Assembly (NCBI GenBank): GCA_015146655.1
Contig: VKHL01000004.1
Coordinates: 1 to 64,000 of the forward strand
Reading direction: 5' to 3'
Length of the DNA: 64,000 bases
DNA from: Ochromonas danica
Lineage: Eukaryota; Sar; Chrysophyceae; Chromulinales; Chromulinaceae
Positions 30,294-42,100 of the stretch are shown piece after piece; the first letter of the stretch is position 1, and every line of letters begins with the position of its first letter. The translations under genes and the position numbers were made by a program. The notes under the pieces are model-generated. The model saw only the letters and a list, made by a program, of their open reading frames with translations, had not been told where the DNA came from and ran no database searches.

Positions 30294-32205
30294 ATGAGTC
30301 AAATCGTCACTGTTCAAGTGGGTCGTTGTGGTAATCAAGTAGGCTATGAGTTTTGGAAGACCATTGCTCCAGAACAAGGTTGGTTTGAAAATAATGATAT
30401 CTATTCCTAGCTTGAAATATGAATGATGTCTATATGTGTTAGGAATAACTAACTTGGGAAGAAGTGTTGCGGAGGCTAAGTACGCCTCTGACTTTGGTCA
30501 GACTGATGTATGCTTCTCTGAGAATCAAGATGCCAATAGGTTTATTCCTCGATCTGTTCTTGTGGATTCCACTTCCACAAACTTGAATGCTATTCGTCAG
30601 GCAGCTTATGGTGAAATTTTCTCTCCTGATAACTTCATAGCCGGTGCAAGTAGCACCGGAAATAATTGGGCCAAAGGGCATATAGCATTGGGAAGCGAGA
30701 TGATTGATTCGATTATGGAAGTGATTCGGAGAGAAGTTGAGAAGTGTGATACTTTGCAAGGCTTTCAGTTGATCCATTCTTTAGGAGGTGGGACAGGCTC
30801 AGGTCTTGGAACTCTGATCCTTTCAAAACTCCGTGATGAATATCCTGGAGTTGTGTTGGCATCTCATGTAGTTTTTCCTTCAATGAGGGATGCGGATATG
30901 GTAATAGAGCCATACAACTCTATTCTAGGCCTCAATGAACTAATTGAGTACTGTGATCAGTGCTTCCTCTATTCGAATTCGGCGCTGGAGGACGTTTGCA
31001 CGGACATCCTTCATCGATCCTACACGGGGTATGGCGACATAAATCATCTTATTGCAAGATGCATGAGCATTGTAACAAGTGGCTCTCGATTTCCGGGCAG
31101 TGATGCATTTGGAATGAGAAAGTTGGCAGTGAGTACAGTACCATATCCAAGGATGCACTTTCTCACACCCAGCCTCGCGCCATTGACATCTTCAACCATG
31201 GCTCGCTATGAGAGTCTAAGCGTCCACCGAATCCTTATGAAGTTGTTTGATCATCGTTGCAATCTGGCTCATCCGTATGTTCATTCAACTCCAAGAGAAA
31301 CTTATATCACTGCTGCTTGCCTCTTCCGAGGAAGAGCTACGGTGACAGAGATTGAGATGGAAGTCGCTCAACTTATTCAGCACTCTCACGATGAGTTTGT
31401 CACCTATATTCCGAATAATATCGCTGTATCGCTATGTCACAAGGCTGAACTAAACGGAGCACTATCGGCGGTGCTGTTGGCTAATAGTTCCGGTGTGAAT
31501 GATCTATTCCAAGCAGCTGTCGACCATTTTAGTCGTTTGCTAAGTCGCAAGGCCTTTCTCCATGCATACATGATCGAAGGAATGGAGGAATTAGACTTCC
31601 AATCCGCCCGAGAGAACGTCCAGGATTTGATTGCAGAATATTATAGCTACTCCAGACCTACTGGAGAAGAATTCTCAGATGAAGGTGACGCTATAGTTCC
31701 TCCTCCACCTCGCCCAAAGAAAGCTAAGAATTATGAATTGGAGCCTTTTCAAACACATAAAGCATACAAAGATCGAACTGTTGAGAGGGCAGCAATTGAA
31801 AGAAAAATTAATCGAAATGAGCAGTCGCAATCGTCTCCAAGAAATCGCACATCAAGCGGTGATTATGACTTTGGTTTGGAGTCAGGTAGTCGTCAGCATC
31901 CCAATAAATACAATGATTTCGATAGTTTGGGCAATACCACGGAAGAATCTCTCGATTCGCACTTATTCCGGCACGGGAAACATTACTTGATCCCAGAGGT
32001 TCGCAGCAAGGATCAAGTAAAGGGCAATGCAACATCTCCTGTCTCCACACATCGTGCGAATCGAGCAGATATTAAGGAAGAAGACAGTGAGACAACCCAT
32101 GAAGAGGGAAACTCATCCATCGACTCCATTTCACTCGATTTGAGTAAATATTCTCAACGAAGACACTATCCAGAAACAGATCACACCAAAGGTCTACTGC
32201 CTTGA
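30294..32205 (+). CDS. TUBE1: Epsilon-tubulin
   Basis: Exons 30294-30378 and 30443-32205, about 615 residues. The short first exon gives MSQIVTVQVGRCGNQVGYEFW, the universal tubulin T1 region. The second carries the GTP-binding T4 loop GGGTGSGLG in the context CDTLQGFQLIHSLGGGTG, and STGNNWAKGH as in tubulins. Features matching epsilon- rather than alpha/beta-tubulin are the divergent middle (SSARFEG-like SGSRFPG), VPYPRMHFLTPSLAPL, and HLHHYL-like AFLHAYMIEGMEE. Epsilon-tubulin builds triplet microtubules of centrioles and basal bodies with delta-tubulin. The protein has a C-terminal tail of about 170 residues, acidic and Ser-rich, absent from the typical ~475-residue family member. The start is fixed by the tubulin N-terminus. 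Confidence 0.87.
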
Positions 32206-32317
32206 ATCATCAACTACCAGAAAGAAGCACATTGATGCATTCAATGATTTGATTAATTCAAACGGTCTCTATATTGATCATAAAAGGGAAGTGATAAGAC
32301 TCTAAATTAAGGGCAGA

Positions 32318-32908
32318 TTAGGCAGATGTAGGCTTAATATTCTTGACAGCCTCCAGTAACTTGTCTTTGTAGCCACCCTTCTCCAGAGCATAGTAGCCAA
32401 CGGCAAAAGCAACGCCAACCGAAGTTCCAGCCAAAGCAGAAGTGGCACCCAGGCTTTGTTCGCAAAATAATGAGCTCATTGAGGTAACGAAAGTCCGAAG
32501 GGCAATAATAATAGCATCTCACCTGCCAAAGATCGCTCCAGCAGTCGCTCCAGCGGCAGCGCCAATTACTGAGTAATGATCCACTTTGACTTGCCCTTCA
32601 TTATGAACCAATCGATAAGCGCGATCGTCAACTCCGGCCACATCGAGAGAGCCTTGGTAATCCTTAGCATAGAGCATGGACAAAGACAGAGCAACACCCA
32701 GTAAGGTGCCAGGGAAAGCGCATATACGCAACGAAGATCCCAAAGGGACTTTTCGATAAAAAGCATATGCTGGAGTCAGTACGGTAGTTCCCAGTATCGA
32801 ACCCAATTGCACACCCTTCACAGCACAATGGGTAGTAAGCACACGAGCTGGATACTCTGGCATCTCATTGGAGTAGGCCGATTGATCAACTTTTCTATTC
32901 AAGTCCAT
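32318..32908 (-). CDS. Small Gly-rich membrane protein, copy 2
   Basis: Exons (minus strand) 32908-32523 and 32453-32318, about 173 residues. It is a diverged paralogue of the 191-residue protein at 12921-13496. Both open M-x-x-NR-x-VD, share YPARVLT-HC, K-x-PL/C after a predicted helix, GVDDRA-RL and a Gly-rich hydrophobic C-terminal half, here GATSALAGTSVGVAFAVGYYAL. The C-terminal charged tail of copy 1 is missing. The intron of 69 bases interrupts copy 2 only. Location and function are unknown; a Tim17-like or DUF1757 identity is a guess. It is divergent from TAF2. Confidence 0.75.
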
Positions 32909-33144
32909 TTCTAAAGATGAGAAGATATGGTACGAAGGTTAATAGGTTCGGGTTCGCTAATTGTAATTGTGCTGAGAAGCTTCAACATTGGCAAGAAGAA
33001 GCGATGATGCGCCAACCCCTATGGTGTTAACTTCCCGTCAGATTTCCAGATTACCAAATATCCAGGCCAGGCTAACCCAGGGCTCTTATGGTCGCAGAGA
33101 GAGCGAAGAAGAAGAAGAACTTGTTGAGTAGATTTCGATGAGTG
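32909..33144. promoter_or_regulatory. Divergent promoter region, Gly-rich copy 2 and TAF2
   Basis: 236 bases between start codons of two opposite genes. It contains a GGTTCGGGTTCG direct duplication near 32945 and a run of GAAGAAGAAGAA near 33105. No further structure is visible. Confidence 0.4.
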
Positions 33145-36100
33145 ATGGAGAAATCCACATCTGAAACAGGAGCAGTTCCACCCGAATCAAACAAATCTAC
33201 TCTACCAAATTTATCCGGTGAATCAAGCCATGTCACAAATCCTCCTTTGGCCATCTATCAGGTTGCACTACTTGAATATTCTATTATCTGCTACTTTTGC
33301 TTTCCCACTCACTCACTTACTCACTCTTGTTAACCCTCCATTAATGACGGCAAGTAGATGGTAAATATCGACGTAAACACAAGCAATGATACACTACAAG
33401 GAACGACTGTTCTTTGGTTGGGATTCAAAACTGCGGTGAAAACAGGATTTGCCTTCCGCCTTCACTCGCGATGTTGTCATATTACTGAGGTGAGTGAAGG
33501 AAGAGATTCATACCCTTAACACTGACTCATGGATGGATATGTATGGATAATGATAATGGTATGATAGATAACGGTAAATGGCATTCCAGCATCTTTTCGT
33601 CGTCGAGATGGTCTAAAAACACTTTCCCATAATAAGGCCAAAATTATCACCGGTCAAGATCTTGATATTAACTATCGTGCTGCTTTAGAAATTGCTCGTG
33701 AAGGAGAGCTAGAGATTATAGTACCTAACTTAGAGAATGCCAAGACCACCTATCCCAAGAATGTGCCCAGTTCTTCACCACGTGATGTGCTTGAACGATT
33801 TAGTAAACTTATTGAAGTTTATAAACAAATGACACAACAAACAGATCGATCAGCAATGTATGATATTCCTGAAGATGAAAATATTACAGAGAAGGAGAAG
33901 AAAACATTTCTTTTGCAAGTGAAGTGCAAGTTTTCAGTAAATTCGAATGCGAATATTTCTTATAATGCGGTTATCTTTCGGAAGCAGCCAGCCTTTGTGA
34001 AACTATTTGATTCGTCATCTGAAAATGCTAAAGTAGGAACAGGAGGTACAGGAGGAATAGGAGGAGTAAAAGGTGGTGAGAAGACTGTATGTGCTTACAC
34101 GACAAGTTTCTCTTCCCAATCTCTGCGGAATGTGGATGGTATTCGATGTTGGTTACCAACTATAGATAGTCCTGATCAACGCTTTATATTTGATATCACC
34201 ATTGGAGTGAATGGAGACTATCAAGTGATGAGTGTTGGTAAGCGTTTATCCAGTCGTGTACAACGCTCTTCATCGGGAGCGGCAAGTCATGCGCCATCCA
34301 AAGGCAAGCGTACACAACATCGATTCTTCACACCTAACCGTATTCCAGCCATGCAGGTTGGCTTCTTTATTGGTAAAGTTGAAGCATATAAGATGGCACT
34401 GTATAAAGTACGAAGCAAGATTTGGATTGCTGCTGGTTTAGCTGATTATTTGAGTACAGCGGTAGGAGAAACAGAAAAGGGAGGAGGTCATAATGCTGAT
34501 GAGTCATCTAGTTCTGCTAATATTCAAGTTAATAAGGGTAAGAGACCCAGAGAAGAGTCTATATCTGGTCAGACAGAGTCTGTCCGTAAGGTTCCCAAGT
34601 TAGAGAAGACGGGATATGCTGGTGATCAAAATAACATTGTTTTACCTTCTCCGCTTCAACTTCCTCCTTCTACCTCATCGTCTACTAGTACATTCAAGCC
34701 TATCATAACAGTGGCTCGTCGACTGTATGAAGAGCTTGTGCATCACTCATTTTTAGGGTTGGATATGGCATTGCGTCTAATACACAAGTTCACTGGTCAT
34801 AAATATGACTATGGAGAGTTTACATTTATTTTTGTACATGAGCTAGGACGTGATTTTATGGCTTGGGATGGTTTTGTCTTAATTGATATGCGATTCTTGC
34901 ATTCTGCTGAGAGGATTTACATGGAAACTCCCAGTCATTTAGCACTTTTGACTGCATATCTATATGCTTGGTTGCGTAGTTCGTTACCCATAGCTTCTTA
35001 TGAAAATGAGTTTCTCTTACATGGTATGGTGGGTTATCTCATGAACTTTTATTGTGATGAAGTCTATGGTGAAGATGATGGACAATATTATTTTCAGAAG
35101 ATGTATGATACAGTATTGGCTTTTGAGAAACAAGGTCGTTCTGGTCCATTAGCATCTTTTTATCCTGAGAGATATGAGTCATTCACATTGTATTTTGGTG
35201 AATACATGGTAGCAAAGTCTATTGTCCTTTTTCATATTATCGAGCAAGCAATTGGAGGAAAAGATCCTATGCGTGTCGCATTGAAACATCTTATTAAATC
35301 ACCTTTAATATTTGCACAGATGGTATGTAAAGGTTTACCTTCCGCCTCGGGACATATTTCAGGAGATAATAGTGTCACATCATCTCCTATGATTCTTAGT
35401 CCTGCTGATAGTCCAATACCTCCTGCCAGTCCTCCTTACTCTCAGACAGACTCTTTGGCTGGACAAGAAACACCCTTTTCGCCTAATGGTGGCTATCAAT
35501 CCCCTTATCCTTACTTTCAGCAAACTGGTGCAATGTCTCCTTTTATCATGTATCATGGAATGGGGGGTAATTATGGAACAGATGGTCGATATAGAGGCAA
35601 TCTCAGTCCATATCCTTACTCTCAATATCCTTCACCTTCAGCCTCACCTGCGGCTGGAAGCGATGGTGGTGACTCGAAAGCGTCAATCACTTCAGGAAAC
35701 ATCTGGGAGAGAGAATTAACTTCCATGACGAGTGAATGTCTTAGTGCTGAATCCTTTCTTGCTATTCTACGACATGTTTCAGAGGCTTCGGTGCAATTGG
35801 ATGATCGAATTATTGATCGCTATATCTATGAATGTGGTGCTTTATTTCTTCGTCTAAATGTATCTGTTAGTGATCGTGTTGAAAACAAACCACGTACGAT
35901 CACAGTTACGACTGAACAAATTGGTTACAAGAATGGTGGTCGTCTTGGAAAGCGTTTTGGTCGAAAAGGTGAATTACCAATGTTAATGGTTGAAGATCGT
36001 GATGACCACCTCACTGAACCTTCACTTCTCTATGATCAACATATATGTACCCATAAACAACAAGCACATTCACGTCCAGGAAGAAGAGGAGGTAAACGTC

Positions 36101-38664
36101 GAAAAATAGTGGATGTTACCACTTTGACAGATGAGCAATATGCAGCCAAACTTCGTGCTGATCGGGAGAAAGAACTTCGAAAATCTGCCTTACAACTGGT
36201 ACGTGACAGGGAGTACCCTGTTCGTTATGTCATTCTAGATTCATCTTTTCAGAATATTTTGGAAGTACAAAATACATCCCCAGATGTATTATTAGTGGAA
36301 CAATTAAATGCAGATTATGAAAACCTTGGTGGTGTATTGGAAAAGCATAAAGTATTCTTACAGATTCAGGCTTTGCGATCCTTGACAAGAAATAGAACAG
36401 CTTTTATAGATCAAGCAATTCCACAAGCTATGGCGATTGATTTACCTGTATCTGCTAATAATAATACTAACTCCGCGACACCTGCTGCTCCAACTGGATC
36501 TACTACTACATCTAGTCAACCAACAGGAGATTATTCAGCTCGTGTTCAACTTAAAGCATGTGCGGACTGTATTCTTGGTGTTGGTGGTACAGGATTGGAA
36601 GCATCTGCTGTACAAAGCAACAGTTCTGTTTTTGTTCGTGCAGAAGCAGCATTTGCTCTTGCACGTTGGCAAAATGAACATGCTCCCTTTTCTTTAAATT
36701 ATAGTGAAAATGATGACACAGCACTTGGTTGGCCAGCTATGGAGCTTCTATTAGATTGTATTATTGAACTCTTCATGGATACAACACGACAAGAACCTAT
36801 GGTATTAGATGAACGAGATGAAGGTCCTACAACTCTTCGTAATGCATTACTACTTGCTCTTTCAACTATCCGATCACAACAAGGATATAGTCCTAAAGAA
36901 GTTATTGAAATGTTACTTATTTTCATGGAGCATATGGATGATCCAATTGATATCCTAGCAGCTGCTGAAGATAATCCTAACCTTTCTTCCAATCAGCAGT
37001 TTTTCCAAGCAGATGATACACATTCTAAGGCAGTATTATTCCTTGCACTAAGTCGTTTACGTTATCCACCTATTGATGCAACTCGTAATAATAATAGTAG
37101 TTATGGTAATGATGAACAAGCAGTATTTCGTGTAGCACGAGCTGCAACACGTTATATCGAAGATAGTTTTACTCGTGCTCGTGCACTGGCTCGTATTGAC
37201 CATCTTCCTGGGGATGCAAATCGTTTACCTCGCTTACCTGGTGAAGGTCTAGCTGTTGCAGCTGCTATTAGTTGTCTTGCTGAAGCCGATTTACAAGCTG
37301 TGCGTGATTTCTCTAGTGCTCGAGGAACTGGTGGATCAAAACTTCGTTTATTGGATCAGCTTTCTGCACCCATTGGTCATGGTTTAATCACTGATTTCTC
37401 TTACACGACATACTTTCTTAAACCAGGTATTGAAATGAAATGTCTTATGGAAGAAGGAAAGAAAACAGGAAGAGGGACAGGATTAAAAGATGCCTTTATT
37501 TACTTCTTATGTACTCCAGCTGTACGATTGGCAGCATTTGAAGCATTTGTACGATTAAGCTTTGCTTTCCATCATGCTAAGGCAGAACGAAATGAAGTTG
37601 CTGCAGCCAAAGCTGCAAGTAGTGGTAGTGGTGGTCAGTCATCTTCACAACAAGAAGCTGGATGGTTTCTCCCTGCTGCAGTGGAAGCTTTACAAACTCT
37701 TCTGGAAACAGAGAGTTCAGTTTATGTGAAACAACAGGCTGCACATATCTTCTTTGATACTTTACTAGAGCGACCTGGTCGTGTTGCGATGGAAAGCTTA
37801 AGTCTTGGTCATGTATGGGGTTGTCTTGGATGGAGTGATGTTATGGCGTTTACATTCCCTCATCGACCACCAATTCGTGAAGAGGTTGGAACAAACCAAG
37901 TGAAACCTTTCCTGACTTGTCGTAAGGCTCGTGAAGCCTTCCAGCGGAATACAGGACCAGGTGGTAAACCTGCTAAACTCATTTGTGAAGCTTTATTACG
38001 ATCCATTGGTCGATTTTCTACATATAATCAAACTGTACGAGCAACTCTATTACAAGCATGGATCTATGTCTTCCGTCGAGCTGCTCCACGTGTACTCACA
38101 GCGGATGGAGTGGTCGGTGGAGAAAGTGTTATTCGTGATGCTGATCTTCCGCTGCCATTTGACAATGATCGCTTTATCATCTCAAATCCAACTGAAGCCT
38201 TCTGGGATTTTGAACAGGTACACGTACCTATATCATAGCCTTCGTCTTCTTTCTGATCAATAGCTGACTGTCTCATTTGTGTGTAGAGTTTGCAATATGG
38301 ACCTCAATATAAAGCTCCAGTAACACCTCGTCTAACAGCTGGTAGTAATCCCTCGGCATCAACTGCCATCCCCTCAGCTACTACCTTGAAACTCAGTACT
38401 TCTTCATCGACAATGATGACCAGTCCCATAGCGAGTTCGGCTAATACTCCCGTCAACAAAGTTGTCATGCCCACGTTGAAGTTCTCCTTGACCAAATCTC
38501 AGCCGTCTCCTTCGCATGGATCATCTCAAGCAAATCAGCAGCAGCAGTCATTCGGTCAACAGCAGCAACAACAACAGCAAGCACATCCTGCTTCTCTCCC
38601 TTCGAATCAACCTCGACAGCCACCTGTAGCTGAGAAGAAACCAGCATTCAAGCTTGTGCTGTAA
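33145..38664 (+). CDS. TAF2: TFIID subunit TAF2
   Basis: Exons 33145-33261, 33358-33489, 33568-38217 and 38287-38664, about 1,758 residues. After a short disordered start, LAIYQMVNIDVN and VNGIPASF begin the aminopeptidase-M1-like region of TAF2. The catalytic zinc motif HExxH is not formed (HELGRD only), as expected for this non-enzymatic relative. The typical REYPVRYVILD ... ILEVQ block, the QIQALRSL step and VRAEAAFALARW mark the HEAT/ARM-like C-terminal half. TAF2 contacts promoter DNA at the initiator within TFIID. Odd features are a Pro/Ser/Tyr-rich insertion at about residues 670-770 and a Gln-rich tail ending in KPAFKLVL. Assignment rests on motif order, not on an alignment. Confidence 0.82.
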
Positions 38665-39124
38665 TTCAAGGTGCTTCGCTTGGTCGGGTTTTGATCTGAT
38701 CTGTTGGCTTGGAGAGTGATGTGGAATTACTCCAGGCAGAAGGTGTAGGGGAGGGAAGCTGCGAGTCTTGTCTTTAATAATTAACCAGGAGCCTTGCACT
38801 TGATTGACTGACTGCTCGAGATGTTCAAGTCAGTAACAGTTAGTTACAGTTAGTTTGGTTTAGATTTACAGGAACTAACAACATATCTCACAAACCTTCT
38901 AATTGTCACAATCAACAAAAGCAACGTCAACATCATCATCATGTCATTATTATTATTATTGATGATGATGATGATGATGATGATGTGATTGACAATAAAT
39001 GATAATAATATACAAAAGAGACAAAATACTACATAATACAGTTTTCAGTAAGACCTTGTAGTTTCCATGAGAAGCAAGCAGATGTTCTCATAGATATATA
39101 TATATAGAGAGAGAGAGATTGACT
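38665..39124. other. Convergent intergenic stretch with microsatellites
   Basis: 460 bases between the stops of TAF2 and the giant gene. It includes (ATT)n about 38946-38960, (GAT)n about 38961-38986 and a TA-run followed by a GA-run at about 39092-39118. These simple repeats are likely polymorphic. No gene is visible. Confidence 0.7.
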
Positions 39125-42100
39125 CTACACCAGCTTTTGCATTAATTGCAAACGATAGCTAATTGTCTCATAAGACACTTGACGTGCTCCACGACTTTTA
39201 ATCACTCGATAGCCTTCTGTCTTCTCATTCTTCTTCTTCATCATCATCTTATTGTTCTTTCCCTTTCCTTCACCAAGAGAATCACTCGGTTTGGATGAAG
39301 AAGTAGAAGAGGATAATGATTGATCATTAGATGGAAAGATTAAAGGTAGATTATGTAGACGTAATTCAATACCTGTACATCTCTCACCAACACGTTGTAA
39401 ATGAAGTAACATCGGTGAATAGAAAATCAACAAACGTGTTACAGAAATATAATCCTCTGGATCAATTTCCTTTGGTAGATTCATTAAATGATGAGAATGA
39501 TGAAAAGGGTAATCTTGTGCATTACTTTCAATCTTTTTGATTTCATGTAAGAAAATGATAATCTCTTTCATTGGCATATAAAGTGCACGACTAACACGAC
39601 TTGAGAAATCATAAATTGCAATGGTTAAACCAGATTGTAATTTTCTTAACCGTTGACTATTAATATATCGTAAAGCAGCTTTAGGAGCTCCTAATGTTGA
39701 TGTTAATAAGAGACTTTTCTGATCAGAACATCCATAAAGTACTTGAATGATTAACACAGTCGTTGAACCTATCATACCACTACTAGTACTAGTACCAGTA
39801 GTTGTAGTTTGACTTCTGTTAGTTGAAGTAGTAGTGCTAGTAGTAGTGGTAGTCATTCCTGGTAGTTCATTCATAGTAATGACTTGTTCTTCAATTAATC
39901 GATCAAAGGCTAAAGAACTATCAAAAGATAGAATAGAAGCAATTTCACGATGATCTTCACCAGCAGATTGGACAAGTAATCGTCCACTTTGATATACTGC
40001 TAGCACATCTTCACTATGCAGACTACTACCACCATCTGTAGAACTACGTGTTGTTATCCATGGAGATGTACTACTACCATCACTTCGACTTGAAACAACA
40101 CGTGTAGTACTACTTCTTGATGTACGACGACTACTACTACTTCTAGGTCTTCTTCCTGATGAAAACCCATCAGAAAGACTTCTTCGATGAAACTTCTCAA
40201 CAATAACAAGACGTTGTAGAATGAAACGATGTAATAGATCTGACATGGGTCCATGCTTTCTTGTCAATGTTGTTGTTGTTGTTGTTGTTGTTGTCATTGT
40301 TGTTGACGTGATGTTTTGTTTATGATATTTAGGATAAGGATCAATCTCTTCTATTGTTAGATATTGTCTTGAAATAAGACGTCGAATAATTGTCATTGAT
40401 AATTCACCAAATGAAACAGCACCTTCATGATTATCTAAATCATTCAAATTCACTGATATGACTTGTTCTAAATCAATTTCTTTCTTTGTTTTACGTGAAG
40501 AACTTAAACTTGAAAGAGGTCGACTTACGAGAGATAAGAAAGGTAATAAGACATCATCATCCTCCTCATCATCATTATCATTATCATTCTGTTTCTCACT
40601 ATTTGATCTTCCTGATCTTCTTCTTCTTCTTCGTAGATGTTCAATTAAATCTGTTAATTCTTGATTAATTCGTAATGATTGTAATCCACCTTGTATTTCT
40701 AATTTATCACGTATTGTCATTTGATGTGCACGTTGTTCAGGTGTTAAGAGAAGATATTGTATAAGAGATAGATCATGTTCATGATGATGACTTTGATTAT
40801 AATCAAGTCGTAAGAAGGATTGATAACCATCTTCATAGAGAAGTTTCTTATTTAGAAAGTCTTCATAGATAACTTCACGATCAATTGTTTGAATAGAATA
40901 TGATTGATTGAATAGATGACGTTCTCGATCTAATTGATAATCTAGCCTCTGACTTGGTGTTAGAAGACGACCAAAAGGAAGAGATTGGGAATGAGGTTGA
41001 TGAGGTTGATGGTGATGATGAAGGAGCATGTCTTTGATCAACAAGTCTATCACATGTCTACCAGAGAATGGCAAATCATCCTTAACATCCTCCTCACCCT
41101 TGTCATGATGATTGTTATTGTTATTGTTATTGTTATTGTTGTTATTGTTATGGTCAAGTCGTGCTCGACTTTCACTTCGAATGAACTGACAACCTGGAAT
41201 AGCACACAATCCTAATGGTTGACAACAATGATAACAATGTTGTTGATAAAGTGCATATAGCATTTCACCAGGAGAGAAGAAAGAAGGCAAAGGAGGAGTA
41301 AGAAGAGCAGGATCATCATCATCATCATCATTATCATGGTTATTATCATTGTTGTTGTTGTTAGTTTGTTGTTGTTGTGTTTGGTAAAGATGTTGATGCA
41401 TTTGTGTACTTCTTTCATCTCTCATAATCATTTCTTTTAACTCAATTATCATAGGATGAGTTAATAATGAATCAATTGTAATACGTTGATTTATTAATTT
41501 AGGATGAATAGGATCATCAAATAGTTGTAAATGTTGTTTCTTCCATGTAGTTGAGATATCTAATAGAAAGTAATCTTTGATCATAATAGAGTCATCTGTT
41601 GCTGTTGCTGCTGCTGCTGCTGGTAAGAGACAAACATCATCCCACCATCGTAATAAATGTAACACTATTTTAGATAGTTTTGACATCATACTATCTGATA
41701 GAGTAGTCTTAGTCTTAGCAGTAGTAATGGTAGTAGTAGTAGTCTGAGATGGTAATCGTAATGAAGATGGTGAAGTCTTTCTATTGAATATATTGATGAA
41801 CACTTTATCTAATTCTCTAGCAAGTTGATAGATTAAATCACGATAAGTTTGATGATTTGTAATTTGTAATTCAATTTCTCGTCCTTCACGTTGTTTTCGT
41901 CTTGCTAATACAGGAAGATACAATTGCATTAGATTACTACATTGATTTACTATAGTTTGGAAGATTGTAGGATTAACAGAACGAAATAATAACCAAACAT
42001 CATTTCCACAATGTGGTAGATTGTTAAAATCAATTTCTTCTCCATTATGTAGATCATTTAATAGTTTATAGAATCGTTCATTACGAGGAGGAAGGTTTTG

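Noticed and set aside
30294-32205. Misato/FtsZ-like protein instead of tubulin
   Set aside because: The N-terminal QVGRCGNQ and the order of epsilon-tubulin blocks fit a true tubulin.
33568-38217. Active M1 aminopeptidase
   Set aside because: The HExxH zinc site is not formed and the C-terminal half follows TAF2.
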